Positions 35,056-44,818 are shown, counted from the stretch's first letter. The stretch is DNA of 57,823 nucleotides from Candidatus Methylaffinis lahnbergensis (GCA_002890675.1 PEFW01000016.1:1-57823), one strand, 5' to 3'. The notes: a model not told the origin generated them from the letters alone. Made by a program: numbers and translations.

Positions 35056-36117
35056 TCACGCCGTGACTTTTTCCGGGATCGTGTCCTCTGGAAGGCCGCT
35101 TTTCGCCGGCGCTTCTTCGCGTGCGGCCTCTGTGGAGCCGCCTGCCGCGCGAATAATCGCGGCGCCGATTTCATTTATTTTGTGCCGCAAAATTTCATTT
35201 TCCTCACGTTGCATGTGGGCCGCCTCGACGTCTTGCGGAGGCAGAGTGGCCCGCAACGTGGCAAGCTCCCGCGTGAGCCCGTCGCAGGTCCGGCGGGCCG
35301 TATCGAGCGCATCCTGCGAGGCCGCATGGACGCTACGCAGCCGTTCGATTTTTTCGAGATAGCTAGCCTCGACGGCGTGTGCCGTTTCGACTTGCAGCTT
35401 GCGGTGCCGAATCAACTCTTTTTCCCGTTTGCCGGCGGCTTCGAGCGCCTCTTCGCGATCCGCGACCCTAGCCGCCGCGGATTTGAGAGTGACTTGATCG
35501 GCTTGATGCTGCAACCGCAGGGTCGAAAGCTCCCCTTCGAGACGCTCGACCTTGCTAGTTTGCGCCACAAGCGCTTGGCCCTGCCGGGCCAAATTGGCCT
35601 CAAGGGCCGCCAAAGCGTCCCGCTGCTTGGCGGCGAGCGCCTGTGCCTCTCCGAGACCGGTCGCGAGCTCGTTGATTCGAACGTCCTTGCGCGTAAGGAG
35701 TCCGCTTTCGTCGTAACATTCCTTTGCGGTCGCGGCGAGTTCGGCCGAAGTCTCCGCCAAGGCGCGTTGAAGTGCTCCGAGCTCGGCGCCGCGTTCGCTA
35801 TCTTGTTGGGAGAGAGCGAGTAAATCGGCCTCTTGACCGGCGATGATCTCCGCCTGGCGGCTGAGTTCGGCCATATCGGCCGCATGAACGAGGTTGAGGG
35901 CTTCGGCCTTTTGCTCGAGCCGCCTGCATTCGACCGCGAATTCGGCCCGCAACAGATCGCGCCCGGCGAGGATTTCTTGGGGGGAAAGCGGCAGCTGCAT
36001 CTCAAGCCGCCGCGTGGACAGCCTTATGGCGCGTGCCCAAAACGCCGGGGCTACCGCGAGAGCGATTAGGCCCGCGGCGAAAAACCCCAGCGCGAAGACC
36101 ATTGACTCTTCAATCAC
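35056..36117 (-). CDS. Membrane-anchored coiled-coil protein of unknown function
   Basis: This is a 353-residue protein. A single N-terminal membrane helix (VFALGFFAAGLIALAVAPAF, residues about 7-27) is followed by about 270 residues of heptad-rich, Leu/Ala/Glu/Gln-rich coiled coil and a short polar tail. No enzymatic motif is seen. Proteins of this shape next to yebC or near cell-envelope genes occur in Rhizobiales, but I do not recognise a named family. The topology suggests a cytoplasmic rod attached to the inner membrane. It converges with the yebC-family gene. Confidence 0.8.
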   Translation of the reverse strand: MIEESMVFALGFFAAGLIALAVAPAFWARAIRLSTRRLEMQLPLSPQEILAGRDLLRAEFAVECRRLEQKAEALNLVHAADMAELSRQAEIIAGQEADLLALSQQDSERGAELGALQRALAETSAELAATAKECYDESGLLTRKDVRINELATGLGEAQALAAKQRDALAALEANLARQGQALVAQTSKVERLEGELSTLRLQHQADQVTLKSAAARVADREEALEAAGKREKELIRHRKLQVETAHAVEASYLEKIERLRSVHAASQDALDTARRTCDGLTRELATLRATLPPQDVEAAHMQREENEILRHKINEIGAAIIRAAGGSTEAAREEAPAKSGLPEDTIPEKVTA

Positions 36118-36546
36118 ACCGCTACCTATTCAATCTGACGGATCGCCGGCCCATAAGCAAAGCGCGACCCCGCCAATTTGATGACGAAATATCTGCCCGG
36201 CGCTTTATCTACACTCAAACCGCCGCGATTAGAACACGCCATGGTCACGCGAATTTGCGGCGAAACCGCGACTAGGCCGCAAAATGGTTCACGCCTCCTC
36301 CGGGAATGCCGGACGAAAAAGCACGGATCAGGGCGGGGTGCCCATGCCGCCCTCAGCTACTTTAAAGACGTGGCGAATCTTGGATAGCTTGAGCTTGGGA
36401 ACTCTGGCGCGGATATATGACGGGTTAACGGCACGCGCCTAGCGTTACCGGAGCGCATCCTTCCGGATAAGCTCTTTTGAGCCTCGCGTAGTCAAAGCTT
36501 GCGCATATTCGCGCCAGCCCCAATCGTCCGCCCTCGGCGCACTATG
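36118..36546. other. Intergenic region between the coiled-coil gene and eipA
   Basis: About 430 bases. The left part should hold the promoter of the coiled-coil gene. No open frame with a plausible product, hairpin terminator or RNA gene was recognised. Confidence 0.4.
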
Positions 36547-37140
36547 TCAGAACGGGTTCCAGGTCGAGCTCTGGGTGAATTTCAGATAGCTGACATTGAA
36601 GCCGAGACGCGCGCCGATCCCGGAACGGATCGGAACCACATAAACGCCGTCGTTGACGAGCGCCGTCATGCCAAAGCCGCCGACAAGATAGGCCGAGCCA
36701 TCGACGCCGCCGTACCGGCGGAAGATCGCGGCCGTCGCGGGCAGATTATAGACAAGCATCATGGTGCGGTCGCCGTCGGCGCCGGCATCGAAGCCGAGCG
36801 AGGGGCCTTGCCAAAAAACCTTCAGGTCGCCGGCGTTGCGCGTATACATCACGCCTTCGCCGTAGCGCAGCCCGCCGATGAAGGCGCCGCCCGCCTCCTG
36901 GCCCAGCACATAGCCATTGGGCTTGCCCCAGCGTTTTGTCGCGGCCTCGACAATCTCGGCAAGTCCGCGCGAGGCCGATCCAAAGAAACGATGGCCGTTG
37001 GCGACCAATTCGTTCGAGGAAAATTCGTCCGGCCGTCCGTTCGACGGCTCCGGGTCCGCCAAAACAGCGCTCGCCCGGAAAACCGGAATGCCGGCGGCGA
37101 GTGCCGCGAGCTTCAGCGTCATTTCCCGTCGCGTTAGCAT
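36547..37140 (-). CDS. eipA: Envelope integrity protein EipA (DUF1134)
   Basis: This 197-residue exported protein matches DUF1134/EipA, reported in Brucella as a soluble periplasmic eight-stranded beta-barrel needed for envelope integrity. A twin-arginine-like N-terminus (MLTRREMTLKLAALAAGIPV) precedes the conserved domain with GKPNGYVLGQEAGGAFIGGL, VFWQGPSLGFDAGADGDRTM and SAYLVGGFGMTALVNDGVYV. The ATG at 37140 has ggagga eight bases upstream; the frame extends only two codons further, to a TTG. A near-consensus CtrA box lies 64 bp upstream. cysQ is upstream on the same strand but separate. Confidence 0.92.
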   Translation of the reverse strand: MLTRREMTLKLAALAAGIPVFRASAVLADPEPSNGRPDEFSSNELVANGHRFFGSASRGLAEIVEAATKRWGKPNGYVLGQEAGGAFIGGLRYGEGVMYTRNAGDLKVFWQGPSLGFDAGADGDRTMMLVYNLPATAAIFRRYGGVDGSAYLVGGFGMTALVNDGVYVVPIRSGIGARLGFNVSYLKFTQSSTWNPF

Positions 37141-37203
37141 GGTCAAATCCTCCGCTCAATCTTCCGCGAACAAGGCACTACGTCGAACTTTGAAGGAAGT
37201 GCG

Positions 37204-37218
37204 TTAACGAAGAATTGA
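37204..37218 (-). promoter_or_regulatory. CtrA-type box upstream of eipA
   Basis: Read on the minus strand the site is TCAA-N7-TTAAC, one mismatch from the CtrA consensus TTAA-N7-TTAAC, 64 bp upstream of the eipA ATG. eipA is reported as directly activated by CtrA in Brucella abortus. Function here is inferred. Confidence 0.55.
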
Positions 37219-37302
37219 CGCCCGTCAGGGTTTTATAGTGGCTTCTTCAGGGCGAAGCCGTGCCCGCCAGCCAGACCAATTCCCGCTGTCCTTTTGTGAG
37301 GC

Positions 37303-38115
37303 TCAAGAAATGGCCGCCTCTGGATCACCCCAGGCGACAAAAGGCCCATTACGAAATTGCGCGTCGGCTTTTCCATATCGCAATGGCTGCCCCACGCGAT
37401 CGCGAACGATCCCGCCCGCCGCGCGCAATACCGCGTCCCCCGCCGCCGTGTCCCATTCCATGGTTTGGCCGAAACGCGGATAGACGTCGGCTTTGCCCTC
37501 GGCAACTACGCAGAATTTTAGCGAGGAGCCCGCGCTTCGCCGCTCCTTGACGGGGAGTTTGGCGAGAAAAGCCTCGGTCGCCGGATCGGCGTGGGAGCGG
37601 CTGACCAGCGCCGTCAATCCCTGCTCCGGCGCCGGCCGCGCATGGATAACCCGGCGTTTTGCTGGCGGCGGCAGCGCCGCGCCCGGCACGGCCTCGCAGG
37701 TGCTGGCGGTGGCGCCGCCGATCCAGAGTTTCCCCAGCGCCGGGGCGTATACCACCCCGGCACGCGGCGCCGCATCGACGATCAGCCCTATATTGACAGT
37801 GAACTCGCCATTATGGCCCAGGAATTCGCGCGTCCCATCGACCGCATCGACCAGGATGAAAGTCCGGCCCGCAACCATCTTCTCGCCTCTTGAAGTCGCT
37901 TCCTCGGCGAGTACCGGAAGACTAGGCAACCGCATCGCGAGGCGTTTTAGGATAATGGCTTCGGCCGCGTCGTCGGCGTCGGTGACGGGGCTTCCATCCG
38001 ATTTGCGCCTAGCGCGGTTGTCGCCCGCATAGAGAGCCATCACCGCGACGGCGGCTTCGAGCGCGATTTCGGCGAAAATATCCGCTATTGCATCGCGATC
38101 GATCGTCGGTGCCAT
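37303..38115 (-). CDS. cysQ: 3'(2'),5'-bisphosphate nucleotidase CysQ
   Basis: This 270-residue magnesium-dependent phosphatase of the inositol monophosphatase fold removes 3'-phosphoadenosine 5'-phosphate made during sulfate assimilation. Metal-binding motifs are LAEEATS, LVDAVDGTREFL (D-x-x-DGT) and MEWDTAAGDAVL (WDxAAG). TDADDAAEAII is the CysQ-typical block. The ATG at 38115 follows gtgccatg-type sequence with no strong ribosome binding site. It is divergent from chpT, with about 310 bp between them. Confidence 0.9.
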   Translation of the reverse strand: MAPTIDRDAIADIFAEIALEAAVAVMALYAGDNRARRKSDGSPVTDADDAAEAIILKRLAMRLPSLPVLAEEATSRGEKMVAGRTFILVDAVDGTREFLGHNGEFTVNIGLIVDAAPRAGVVYAPALGKLWIGGATASTCEAVPGAALPPPAKRRVIHARPAPEQGLTALVSRSHADPATEAFLAKLPVKERRSAGSSLKFCVVAEGKADVYPRFGQTMEWDTAAGDAVLRAAGGIVRDRVGQPLRYGKADAQFRNGPFVAWGDPEAAIS

Positions 38116-38426
38116 GTGGATTTCTTTGCGTTCACGAAATTGCCGTCCAGACTTGCGAATTTGGCCGGAGATTGCCTCGGCAAGCTTCCCGCATGTTACG
38201 ACAATTTGTTAACCTATGATTCGCAGATTGTAGCTGTTAGCCTTGACGGCCGTAGCGGGCAGCGATTCACTTCGGCATGACGTCTCTCGCCGGTTTCGCG
38301 CTTGCCGCACCCATGCGCAAGGGCTTTTTGCTCTGGCAAAAGCTTCGGGCATTGCCTACGGCGCAGTATTGGCGCGGAGCCTAATCTCCCCTGCTTGCAG
38401 GGGCTTTGCCCTTGAACGGATGAATC
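38116..38426. other. Divergent regulatory region between cysQ and chpT
   Basis: About 310 bases that should hold both promoters. A TTAAC half-site at 38209-38213 is followed seven bases later by ttcg, so it is at best a weak CtrA-like site. No open frame is convincing. Confidence 0.35.
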
Positions 38427-39101
38427 ATGACGGTGTTTGCCCTCGACCCCCTCGACCTCGCCGCGCTTCTTTGCTCCCGCGTCTGTCACGATGTGATCGG
38501 CCCGGTTGGCGCCATTATCAATGGCCTTGAGATGCTCGACGAGGAGCAAGACGCGGAAATGCGCGGCTTTGCGCTCGAACTCATCAAGAAAAGTGCCGGG
38601 CAGGCGTCTGCGCGTCTGCAATTTTGCCGGTTGGCTTTTGGGGCCGCCGGTTCGGCCGGGGTTTCAATCGATACCAGCGATGCGGCCGCGGTCGCGCGCG
38701 GCCTCTTTGGCGGCGAGCGGGCGGAACTCGAATGGAATGTCCCCCCACTTCGAGTGCCACGGAACAATGTTAAGCTAATCCTGAATATGTGTCTCATCGC
38801 CGCCACGGCAATCCCGCGCGGCGGCGTCATCGAGGTCACGCTGAGCGGAGCCGAGGAAACGGCGTGGATCACGGTCACGGCCAAGGGCACGAATGCAAAG
38901 CTTGCCGGCCACCTGCCGCTTCTCCTTGCCGGAACGCCAGATCATCCTCCGGCCGGCCCGCAGGACATTCAGGCCTATTATGCGGGCCTTGTCGCCAAGG
39001 CCGCGAACATGACGTTGACTGTCGTGGCGGATGCCGATCGCGTCATGATCGAAGCCGAGCCTCTTTCTGCCAAGGTCATCGCCGAGCCGGTCGCGCTGTA
39101 G
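38427..39101 (+). CDS. chpT: Histidine phosphotransferase ChpT
   Basis: This 224-residue protein matches ChpT, which passes phosphate from the hybrid kinase CckA to CtrA and CpdR in the alphaproteobacterial cell-cycle relay. The phospho-accepting histidine lies in SRVCHDVIGPVGAIINGLEM, in a two-helix dimerisation domain. A degenerate ATPase-like C-terminal domain (NNVKLILNMCLIAATAIPRG) lacks ATP-binding boxes, as expected for ChpT. It is preceded by a gaatc stretch only. GapR and the CtrA box at eipA lie in the same window. Confidence 0.92.
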   Translation: MTVFALDPLDLAALLCSRVCHDVIGPVGAIINGLEMLDEEQDAEMRGFALELIKKSAGQASARLQFCRLAFGAAGSAGVSIDTSDAAAVARGLFGGERAELEWNVPPLRVPRNNVKLILNMCLIAATAIPRGGVIEVTLSGAEETAWITVTAKGTNAKLAGHLPLLLAGTPDHPPAGPQDIQAYYAGLVAKAANMTLTVVADADRVMIEAEPLSAKVIAEPVAL

Positions 39102-39538
39102 GCCGTGCGGAAATTTTCAGGCCTGCCGGGGCGGAACGCAAGGCCACATACGTCAGGCAGCTTTGAGATGAGTGGGATTGCGTCGAAAGCCAGTACGATC
39201 GCCGGTTGGATGGCGCGGCCTCGCGCGGCGGCGGCGGCGTTTGACTCGAACCGTACGCCCGAGCCGTAGATAAACGTTCGCGGTCGCGGGGCCGTTTTCG
39301 GCGCTTGACCATTCCCTACTATGACCGACCCCTATTGCGACCGCTCGACGCGCCGATTCCAACGAATGTATGGGCGCCGCCGTCACTGATACACTCCCAC
39401 CTGACGGACGCCTATTCTTTTTCAGATCCCGAAAAAAGCGAAGCCTTCCGCTTGCCGCTTGCCAAAAAGGTGAGTACCCCGTCTTCCACGCTCCCCCACC
39501 AAATTGGACGGCGCACGCTTCTCCTTGTCCTGAAGCCC
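39102..39538. other. Intergenic region before the opgG/opgD-type gene
   Basis: About 440 bases. The downstream frame is open back to 39305, but that extension lacks homology-like composition or a signal sequence, so it is treated as non-coding. No other feature is seen. Confidence 0.4.
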
Positions 39539-41107
39539 ATGACCGACTTTAATCGCCGCACCCTGGTCAAATATCTCGTACTCTCTGGCGCTCTGCCGTC
39601 AACTTTTCGGTCCGTGCCGGCCCAACCCGGCAAGCCGCCGCAGGCGCCGCCGAAATTCGGCTTCGACGATGTCGTGCGCCGCGCCCGCGATCTCGCCACG
39701 GCGGAATTCGACACCGCCTCGCCGGCGCTTCCTGACGCCTTGAACAAACTCGACTTCGATGCCTGGCGCGACATCAGATTTCGCCCGGACAAAGCTTTTC
39801 TCGCCGCCAACGGGAGCCAGTTCCGGCTGCAGTTGTTCCACCTCGGCCATCTCTATCGGCGTCCGATGACCATCAACACGCTCCGGGACGGCATTCCAAC
39901 CCCGATTCCCTATGCCGCCAATCTCTTCGATTACGGCCGCACCAAGATCGACAAGCCGTTGCCGGTCAATCTCGGCTTTGCTGGTTTCCGCCTGCATTAT
40001 CCTTTGAACAGCCCGGCAATCTTCGATGAGGTGATCGCCATTTTGGGCGCCAGTTATTTTCGCTTTCTCGGCCGCGGCCAGCACTACGGGATGTCGGCGC
40101 GCGCGCTCGCGGTCGAGGCCGGCACGGACAAAGAGGAATTTCCTTTCTTTCGCGAATTCTGGATCGAAACGCCAGAGCCCGACGCCGGTCAGGCGACGGT
40201 CTACGCATTGCTCGACAGCCCTTCGACGACGGGCGCCTATCGCTTCGATCTCTATCCCGGAATCGACACCGCCATCGAAATCTCGGCGACGCTTTTTCCG
40301 CGTAAGCCGAATGTCAAGTTTGGGCTGGCGCCATTAACGTCGATGTTCTTCATCGGCGAGGACGACCATCGTTTCAACGATGATTTTCGTCCCGAGCTGC
40401 ATGATTCGGATGGGCTCCTGATCCATTCGGGAACCGGCGAATGGATCTGGCGCCCTTTGCGCAATCCGGCGAAGCCGGAAGTCTCCGCCTTTCTCGACCG
40501 CGATCTGCGGGGCTTTGGCCTGTTGCAACGGGACCGCGACTTTGACCATTACCAGGATCTCGACCTCGCCTATGAGATGCGGCCGAGCTATTTTGTCGAA
40601 CCGCGGGAGAGCTGGGGCGAAGGCCGAGTCGAGCTCGTCGAACTTCCGACCGGACACGAGACCAACGACAATATCGTCGCCTTCTTCGTGCCCAAGGATG
40701 CGCCGGAGCTGGGAAAACCCTTCAGCTACGCCTACCGCCTTGGCGCCAGTCTCGATCAGTCCGAGCTTTCGCCGAATGGGCGGACGCTGAACACCTATCA
40801 GACGACGGCCGCGGCACTCGGCTCGGCCGATGCGCCGGTGCCGGGTTCGCGCCGCTTCATTATCGATTTCAACGGCGGCGACCTCGCCTATTACGCCGCC
40901 GATCCGCAATTGGTCGAGGTCGTTCCCTCGGCGAGCCAGGGCAAAATCGTGCGCTCCTTCATCGTTCCGAACGCTCATACCAAAGGGTTTCGCGCAGTCA
41001 TCGACGTCGTGCTCGATCCCGGCCAATCGGCGGATTTGCGCGCCTTTTTGCGCACCGGCACGCGGGCGCTCACCGAGACCTGGACGTTTCCGTGGCGCGC
41101 CGAATAG
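39539..41107 (+). CDS. Periplasmic glucan biosynthesis protein, OpgG/OpgD family
   Basis: This 522-residue protein of the MdoG family shapes osmoregulated periplasmic glucans. The N-terminus FNRRTLVKYLVLSGALP resembles a twin-arginine signal, as in OpgD. Family blocks include DFDAWRDIRFRPDKA, FRLQLFHLGHLYRRPM, LDSPSTTGAYRFDLYPG, LTSMFFIGEDDH and the conserved HDSDGLLIHSGTGEWIWRPL. The start at 39539 is selected for the signal; the longer frame from 39305 is disregarded. The usual partner opgH is not adjacent. Whether it is closer to OpgG or OpgD cannot be settled by eye. Confidence 0.9.
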   Translation: MTDFNRRTLVKYLVLSGALPSTFRSVPAQPGKPPQAPPKFGFDDVVRRARDLATAEFDTASPALPDALNKLDFDAWRDIRFRPDKAFLAANGSQFRLQLFHLGHLYRRPMTINTLRDGIPTPIPYAANLFDYGRTKIDKPLPVNLGFAGFRLHYPLNSPAIFDEVIAILGASYFRFLGRGQHYGMSARALAVEAGTDKEEFPFFREFWIETPEPDAGQATVYALLDSPSTTGAYRFDLYPGIDTAIEISATLFPRKPNVKFGLAPLTSMFFIGEDDHRFNDDFRPELHDSDGLLIHSGTGEWIWRPLRNPAKPEVSAFLDRDLRGFGLLQRDRDFDHYQDLDLAYEMRPSYFVEPRESWGEGRVELVELPTGHETNDNIVAFFVPKDAPELGKPFSYAYRLGASLDQSELSPNGRTLNTYQTTAAALGSADAPVPGSRRFIIDFNGGDLAYYAADPQLVEVVPSASQGKIVRSFIVPNAHTKGFRAVIDVVLDPGQSADLRAFLRTGTRALTETWTFPWRAE

Positions 41108-41119
41108 GCGGCGCGGCCT

Positions 41120-41926
41120 TTAAGACAGCGGTCCCTCCTTCAATCTTGTAAGATCGAAAGCATCGATGTCTTGCAGCAATTCGATGAAGGCGGTGGCGCC
41201 ATGGTCGGCGCAGGCCTCGCCCTTGCGCGCACTCGCGGCCGCCGCATTGCCCATGGCGCCGGAGGCGCAAAGATCCTGGCTCATCCAGCCAAAGCCGGTT
41301 GGGCGGCCGGCGCGCAGCCAATTGAACTCGCGTTCCATTGCGACGCTCCGGGACTGAAAATCGGCCGCCTTGTCCGCGCGCACAAGGTCCGGCCGGAAGT
41401 TTAGCATCAGCGATGTTTCGATTTCTCCGGCATGAATCCCATGTGCTAGCTCATCCACGGAAAAGAGTCCGCCGGGCGCGCCAAAGCGCTGCAAGGAGGC
41501 CATCACGACCAGCATGCCGAGCCGCGCGCGAAGATCATGCGCGATGATGTCGAGGATCGCGCTGTTGCCGCCATGCGAGTTCAAAAGAACGAGCTTGCGG
41601 CAGCCGGTGCGATGCACGCATTCGCAAATTTTTGTCCAGGCGGGGATGAGGAGTTCGGCTGGAAGACTGAGCGTGCCGGGAAAATCTGTGTGCTCGATCG
41701 AAAGCCCGCAATTTTGCACGGGCAGAAACAAAACGGGAAGTTCGTCCGGCACGCGCTCGACGACTTTTGCGATAGTGCCTTCCATGATGAATGTATCGGT
41801 GCCGAGCGGCAAATGCGGGCCATGCTGCTCGGTCGCGGCGACTGGCAAAACCGCGATGGTGCGTTCCATGTCGCGGGCCTGAAAATCGGTCCAGGTCATC
41901 TCGGCCCAAAATTTTGTTTGCGGCAT
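41120..41926 (-). CDS. Creatininase-family amidohydrolase
   Basis: This 268-residue metal-dependent hydrolase of the creatininase fold has metal-binding motifs AATEQHGPHLPLGTDTFIME near the N-terminus, LLNSHGGNSAILD in the middle, and HAGEIETSLML. Members include creatinine amidohydrolase, the riboflavin-pathway amidase ArfB and the mycofactocin peptidase MftE. No creatine or mycofactocin genes are near, so the substrate is open. It converges with the opgG/opgD-type gene, ending 12 bp from its stop, and diverges from the beta-helix gene. Confidence 0.88.
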   Translation of the reverse strand: MPQTKFWAEMTWTDFQARDMERTIAVLPVAATEQHGPHLPLGTDTFIMEGTIAKVVERVPDELPVLFLPVQNCGLSIEHTDFPGTLSLPAELLIPAWTKICECVHRTGCRKLVLLNSHGGNSAILDIIAHDLRARLGMLVVMASLQRFGAPGGLFSVDELAHGIHAGEIETSLMLNFRPDLVRADKAADFQSRSVAMEREFNWLRAGRPTGFGWMSQDLCASGAMGNAAAASARKGEACADHGATAFIELLQDIDAFDLTRLKEGPLS

Positions 41927-42090
41927 GTGGCATCCCTTTCGCCACGCGGCGTATTTGCGCCAAGGCGCAAATTATATCATGAGTCGCGAAGGCTGCCGCC
42001 CTTCACGCCGCCCGGCCGATCTCGCGCATTTGTTCCATGGTCGGGCATGGGTTAACAATGTAGCCGCTGTTCGTGGGGGAGGGAGCAAAC

Positions 42091-44217
42091 ATGCCGGCGT
42101 GGAACCCGCTTCTTACCTTATTGCCTCGCACGCTGGCGCTTTTGGGTGCGCTGGCGATTTGGCTGGGGGTGGGGTCGCTCGACCTGGCGTTGGCGCGTGG
42201 CCCGTACGACGACGTCAAAACTGCCGAGGGCTGGGCGTGGTCCCGGGTCAGGCATGGCGAGGTGGCCAATTTCAATGAACACTGCGGCACGCTCGATCCC
42301 AAGAAGGAGAAAGACAAGCGCCGACGGCCCGACTGCCGCCCGATATCTCATCGTTTTCTGGAGGACCTGTTGACACGGGCGCCGTGGCGCGACGCGGTGC
42401 CATTCGAGGGAGTCCGGATCACCGGCGCCCGGATTGCCGGGAATATCGATCTTGAAAACGCGAAGCTCATCCGGCCGATCGCGATCTTCGGCAGCCGGAT
42501 CGAAGGCGGGATCAAGTTGAACCACGCGCGGACAGACAGCTTCATCTTGCTCGACGGCTCGCAGATGGATGGCACCTTCGCCGCCGAAGGTCTGCATGCC
42601 GAGAGCGATCTGTCACTGGCCAATGGCGCAGTCTTCAAGAACGACGTGACTTTGAACGGCGCTAAAATCGATGGCGATGTTGTCATGTCCGCCGCCAGTT
42701 TCGACGGCACGCTCGACGCCGACTCCCTGCAGGCCGGTGGCCATCTGCACATGTCTTCCGACAGCCAGAACAAGGCCAGCTTTAAGGTCGTGATTCTGCG
42801 CAACGCGAAGATCATCGGACAAATCGACATGATTGGTGCCAGTTTCGACGGCGCGCTTGACGCCGACTCCCTGCACGCAGGTGGCCATCTGCTCATGCGA
42901 TCCGACGACAAGAACAAGACCAGCTTCAAGGACGTGGTTCTGCGCAGCGCGCAGATCACCGGACAGATCGACATGACCGGCGCCAGTTTCGACGACAGGC
43001 TCGACGCTGAGTTCCTGCAGGCCGGGGGCTCTCTGCTCATGTATTCCAAGGACCAGAACAAGACCAGCTTCAAGGACGTTGTACTGCGCAGCGCGAAAAT
43101 CACGGGAAATGTCGAAATGATTGGTGCCAGTTTCGACGGCGCGCTTGACGCCGACTCCCTGCAGGCCGGGGGCTCTCTGCTCATGTATTCCAAGGACCAG
43201 AACAAGACCAGCTTCAAGGACGTTGTACTGCGCTTCGCGAAGATCACGGGACAGATCGACATGACTTACGCCAGCTTCGACGGCACGCTGGACGCCGAGG
43301 GCCTACGGGTCGATGGCCCTCTTTTCATGCGCGATGCCAACTTTGCGGATGCGGTCGATATGGTCTTCGCGCATGTCGGCATCAATCTGGATCTACGCGG
43401 CGCCACCCTGGCCGATCTCGATCTCTCCGGCGCGTCGATTGCCGGGGACTTGGCTCTCGGCCAGCCACCAGCAGGCAAGCCCGCCGTTTGGAAAGGAAAC
43501 AACGGGGAACCCGGCAACTTGAACCTGCGCAACACGCATATCGGCAATCTGATGTGTGCGAAGGATGCCTGGCCGGAAAAATATGCCGACCCGACAAAAG
43601 GACACCTCCACCTCGACAGGTTCGCTTTCAATCATCTCGGCGGATTTGTAGGCGCAACCGGACGGGAAATGCGCGCGTGGGGAATGGACTGGTGGGACAA
43701 TTGGGCGAGGCTCGATCCCGACTACAGCCCCGCTCCTTACGCGCAACTCGCCGCCGCATTGACGAGCATGGGCGACCGCGACGCCGCCAACGAGATCCGT
43801 TTCTTCGGCCACGAGCGCGAACGCGACGAGGCCTGGCGGCAACGCAAGTGGGGTAGCTGGCTGTTCCAAACCGCACTCCGCGACGTAGCCGGCTACGGCT
43901 TCGGATTTTATACATTCTTCGTTCTTGGGTGGGTGCTCGTCTTCTCCCTCGCCGGCATGTTGCTCCTCTGGTGGACCGTCCCGGGGGCGCGCTCGGAGCA
44001 TACAGGACCGCTTTGGCTTTGGTGCTTCGGAGCAAGCCTCCAACGGCTCTTGCCAGGGATCGAGATCAACAAGGAATTCACGAAGTTCTTCCAAGATACC
44101 TATGGTGATCGCTTCAAATGGTGGCAAAACATCCTGTTCTCCATGCTGGGCGTCGCGGGCTTTGTCCTTGGTGCGATCCTGCTCGCCGTCGTCTCTGGCC
44201 TGACCCAAGGCTCCTGA
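42091..44217 (+). CDS. Membrane protein with long tandem-repeat beta-helix
   Basis: This 708-residue protein has an N-terminal signal or membrane segment ([20 protein letters not shown]). Residues about 115-480 form a repetitive solenoid with ten-residue steps ([32 protein letters not shown]), which predicts a right-handed beta-helix related to pentapeptide repeats. Within it, a 48-residue unit with [11 protein letters not shown] is repeated four times. A charged hinge ([20 protein letters not shown]) precedes two or three C-terminal membrane segments ([39 protein letters not shown]). The start is ATG 42091; 42073 is an alternative GTG. The function is unknown. The membrane-plus-helix plan resembles the protein at 3.8-5.2 kb. 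Confidence 0.85.
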   Translation: MPAWNPLLTLLPRTLALLGALAIWLGVGSLDLALARGPYDDVKTAEGWAWSRVRHGEVANFNEHCGTLDPKKEKDKRRRPDCRPISHRFLEDLLTRAPWRDAVPFEGVRITGARIAGNIDLENAKLIRPIAIFGSRIEGGIKLNHARTDSFILLDGSQMDGTFAAEGLHAESDLSLANGAVFKNDVTLNGAKIDGDVVMSAASFDGTLDADSLQAGGHLHMSSDSQNKASFKVVILRNAKIIGQIDMIGASFDGALDADSLHAGGHLLMRSDDKNKTSFKDVVLRSAQITGQIDMTGASFDDRLDAEFLQAGGSLLMYSKDQNKTSFKDVVLRSAKITGNVEMIGASFDGALDADSLQAGGSLLMYSKDQNKTSFKDVVLRFAKITGQIDMTYASFDGTLDAEGLRVDGPLFMRDANFADAVDMVFAHVGINLDLRGATLADLDLSGASIAGDLALGQPPAGKPAVWKGNNGEPGNLNLRNTHIGNLMCAKDAWPEKYADPTKGHLHLDRFAFNHLGGFVGATGREMRAWGMDWWDNWARLDPDYSPAPYAQLAAALTSMGDRDAANEIRFFGHERERDEAWRQRKWGSWLFQTALRDVAGYGFGFYTFFVLGWVLVFSLAGMLLLWWTVPGARSEHTGPLWLWCFGASLQRLLPGIEINKEFTKFFQDTYGDRFKWWQNILFSMLGVAGFVLGAILLAVVSGLTQGS
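42694..43295 (+). repeat. Four tandem 144-bp repeats inside the beta-helix gene
   Basis: The unit begins gccagtttcgacgg and recurs with a period of exactly 144 bp (42694, 42838, 42982, 43126, with a partial fifth at 43270). A 75-bp core is identical between units three and four (43015-43089 and 43159-43233), showing recent duplication or gene conversion. Confidence 0.9.
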
Positions 44218-44341
44218 CGCGCGCGTTAAGGCGAACGACGCTCTTGACATCGCGCATCCCAATCCATTTGGTGGCGAGGGTCCGTACCAGCTGGGGCTCA
44301 TTTGCCCATTGGCGCTCGACCCTCAACGAAAGGGAAAACCC

Positions 44342-44818
44342 ATGAACATTCGAGCCATTCTCTGCGGGGTGTCTGTCGCCGTATTGACCACAACCGCGCA
44401 AACCGCAGTTGCGCAGCAAGGCGTGAAAATCGGCGCATTGCGCTGCAATGTATCAGCAGGCCTTGGTCTTATCATCACGTCGAGCAAGGACATGCAATGC
44501 GTTTTCACCTCGGCGAGCGGGCGGAGCGAGCCTTATTCCGGCACGATTCGCAAATTCGGCCTCGATATCGGCGTAACCGATCAGGGCGTGTTGGCCTGGG
44601 ATGTTTTTGCTCCATCCGAAGGACCCGGGCCCGGAGCGCTCGCCGGCGACTATACCGGCGTCGACGCTTCGGCGACCGTCGGGGCCGGAGTTGGCGCGAA
44701 CGCGCTCGTGGGCGGCTCCGGCAGCTCGTTTACGTTGCAGCCCTTGTCGGTTCAGGCGCAGACCGGGCTTGCTCTCGCCGCCGGCGTTGCGGAGCTAACC
44801 CTTCGCGCCGGGCCCTGA
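44342..44818 (+). CDS. Exported DUF992 protein
   Basis: This 158-residue protein has a cleavable signal peptide (ILCGVSVAVLTTTAQTAVAQ) and the DUF992 domain: KIGALRCNVSAGLGLIITSS, MQCVFTSASGRSEPYSGTI and GVLAWDVFAP. The glycine/alanine-rich stretch GAGVGANALVGGSGSSFTLQ and the C-terminal beta-strand pattern suit a periplasmic protein. DUF992 is common in Rhizobiales and has no assigned function. A gaaaggg lies nine bases before the ATG. It follows the beta-helix gene by about 125 bp on the same strand. Confidence 0.9.
   Translation: MNIRAILCGVSVAVLTTTAQTAVAQQGVKIGALRCNVSAGLGLIITSSKDMQCVFTSASGRSEPYSGTIRKFGLDIGVTDQGVLAWDVFAPSEGPGPGALAGDYTGVDASATVGAGVGANALVGGSGSSFTLQPLSVQAQTGLALAAGVAELTLRAGP

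Noticed and set aside
38209..38223. Possible CtrA box before chpT
   Set aside because: Only the first TTAA half matches; the second half is ttcg.
39305..39538. N-terminal extension of the opgG/opgD-type gene
   Set aside because: It would bury the export signal inside the protein; the ATG at 39539 begins directly before it.
42694..43295. Regularly spaced repeats considered as a CRISPR array
   Set aside because: The period of 144 bp is in frame and the whole unit repeats; there are no unique spacers.
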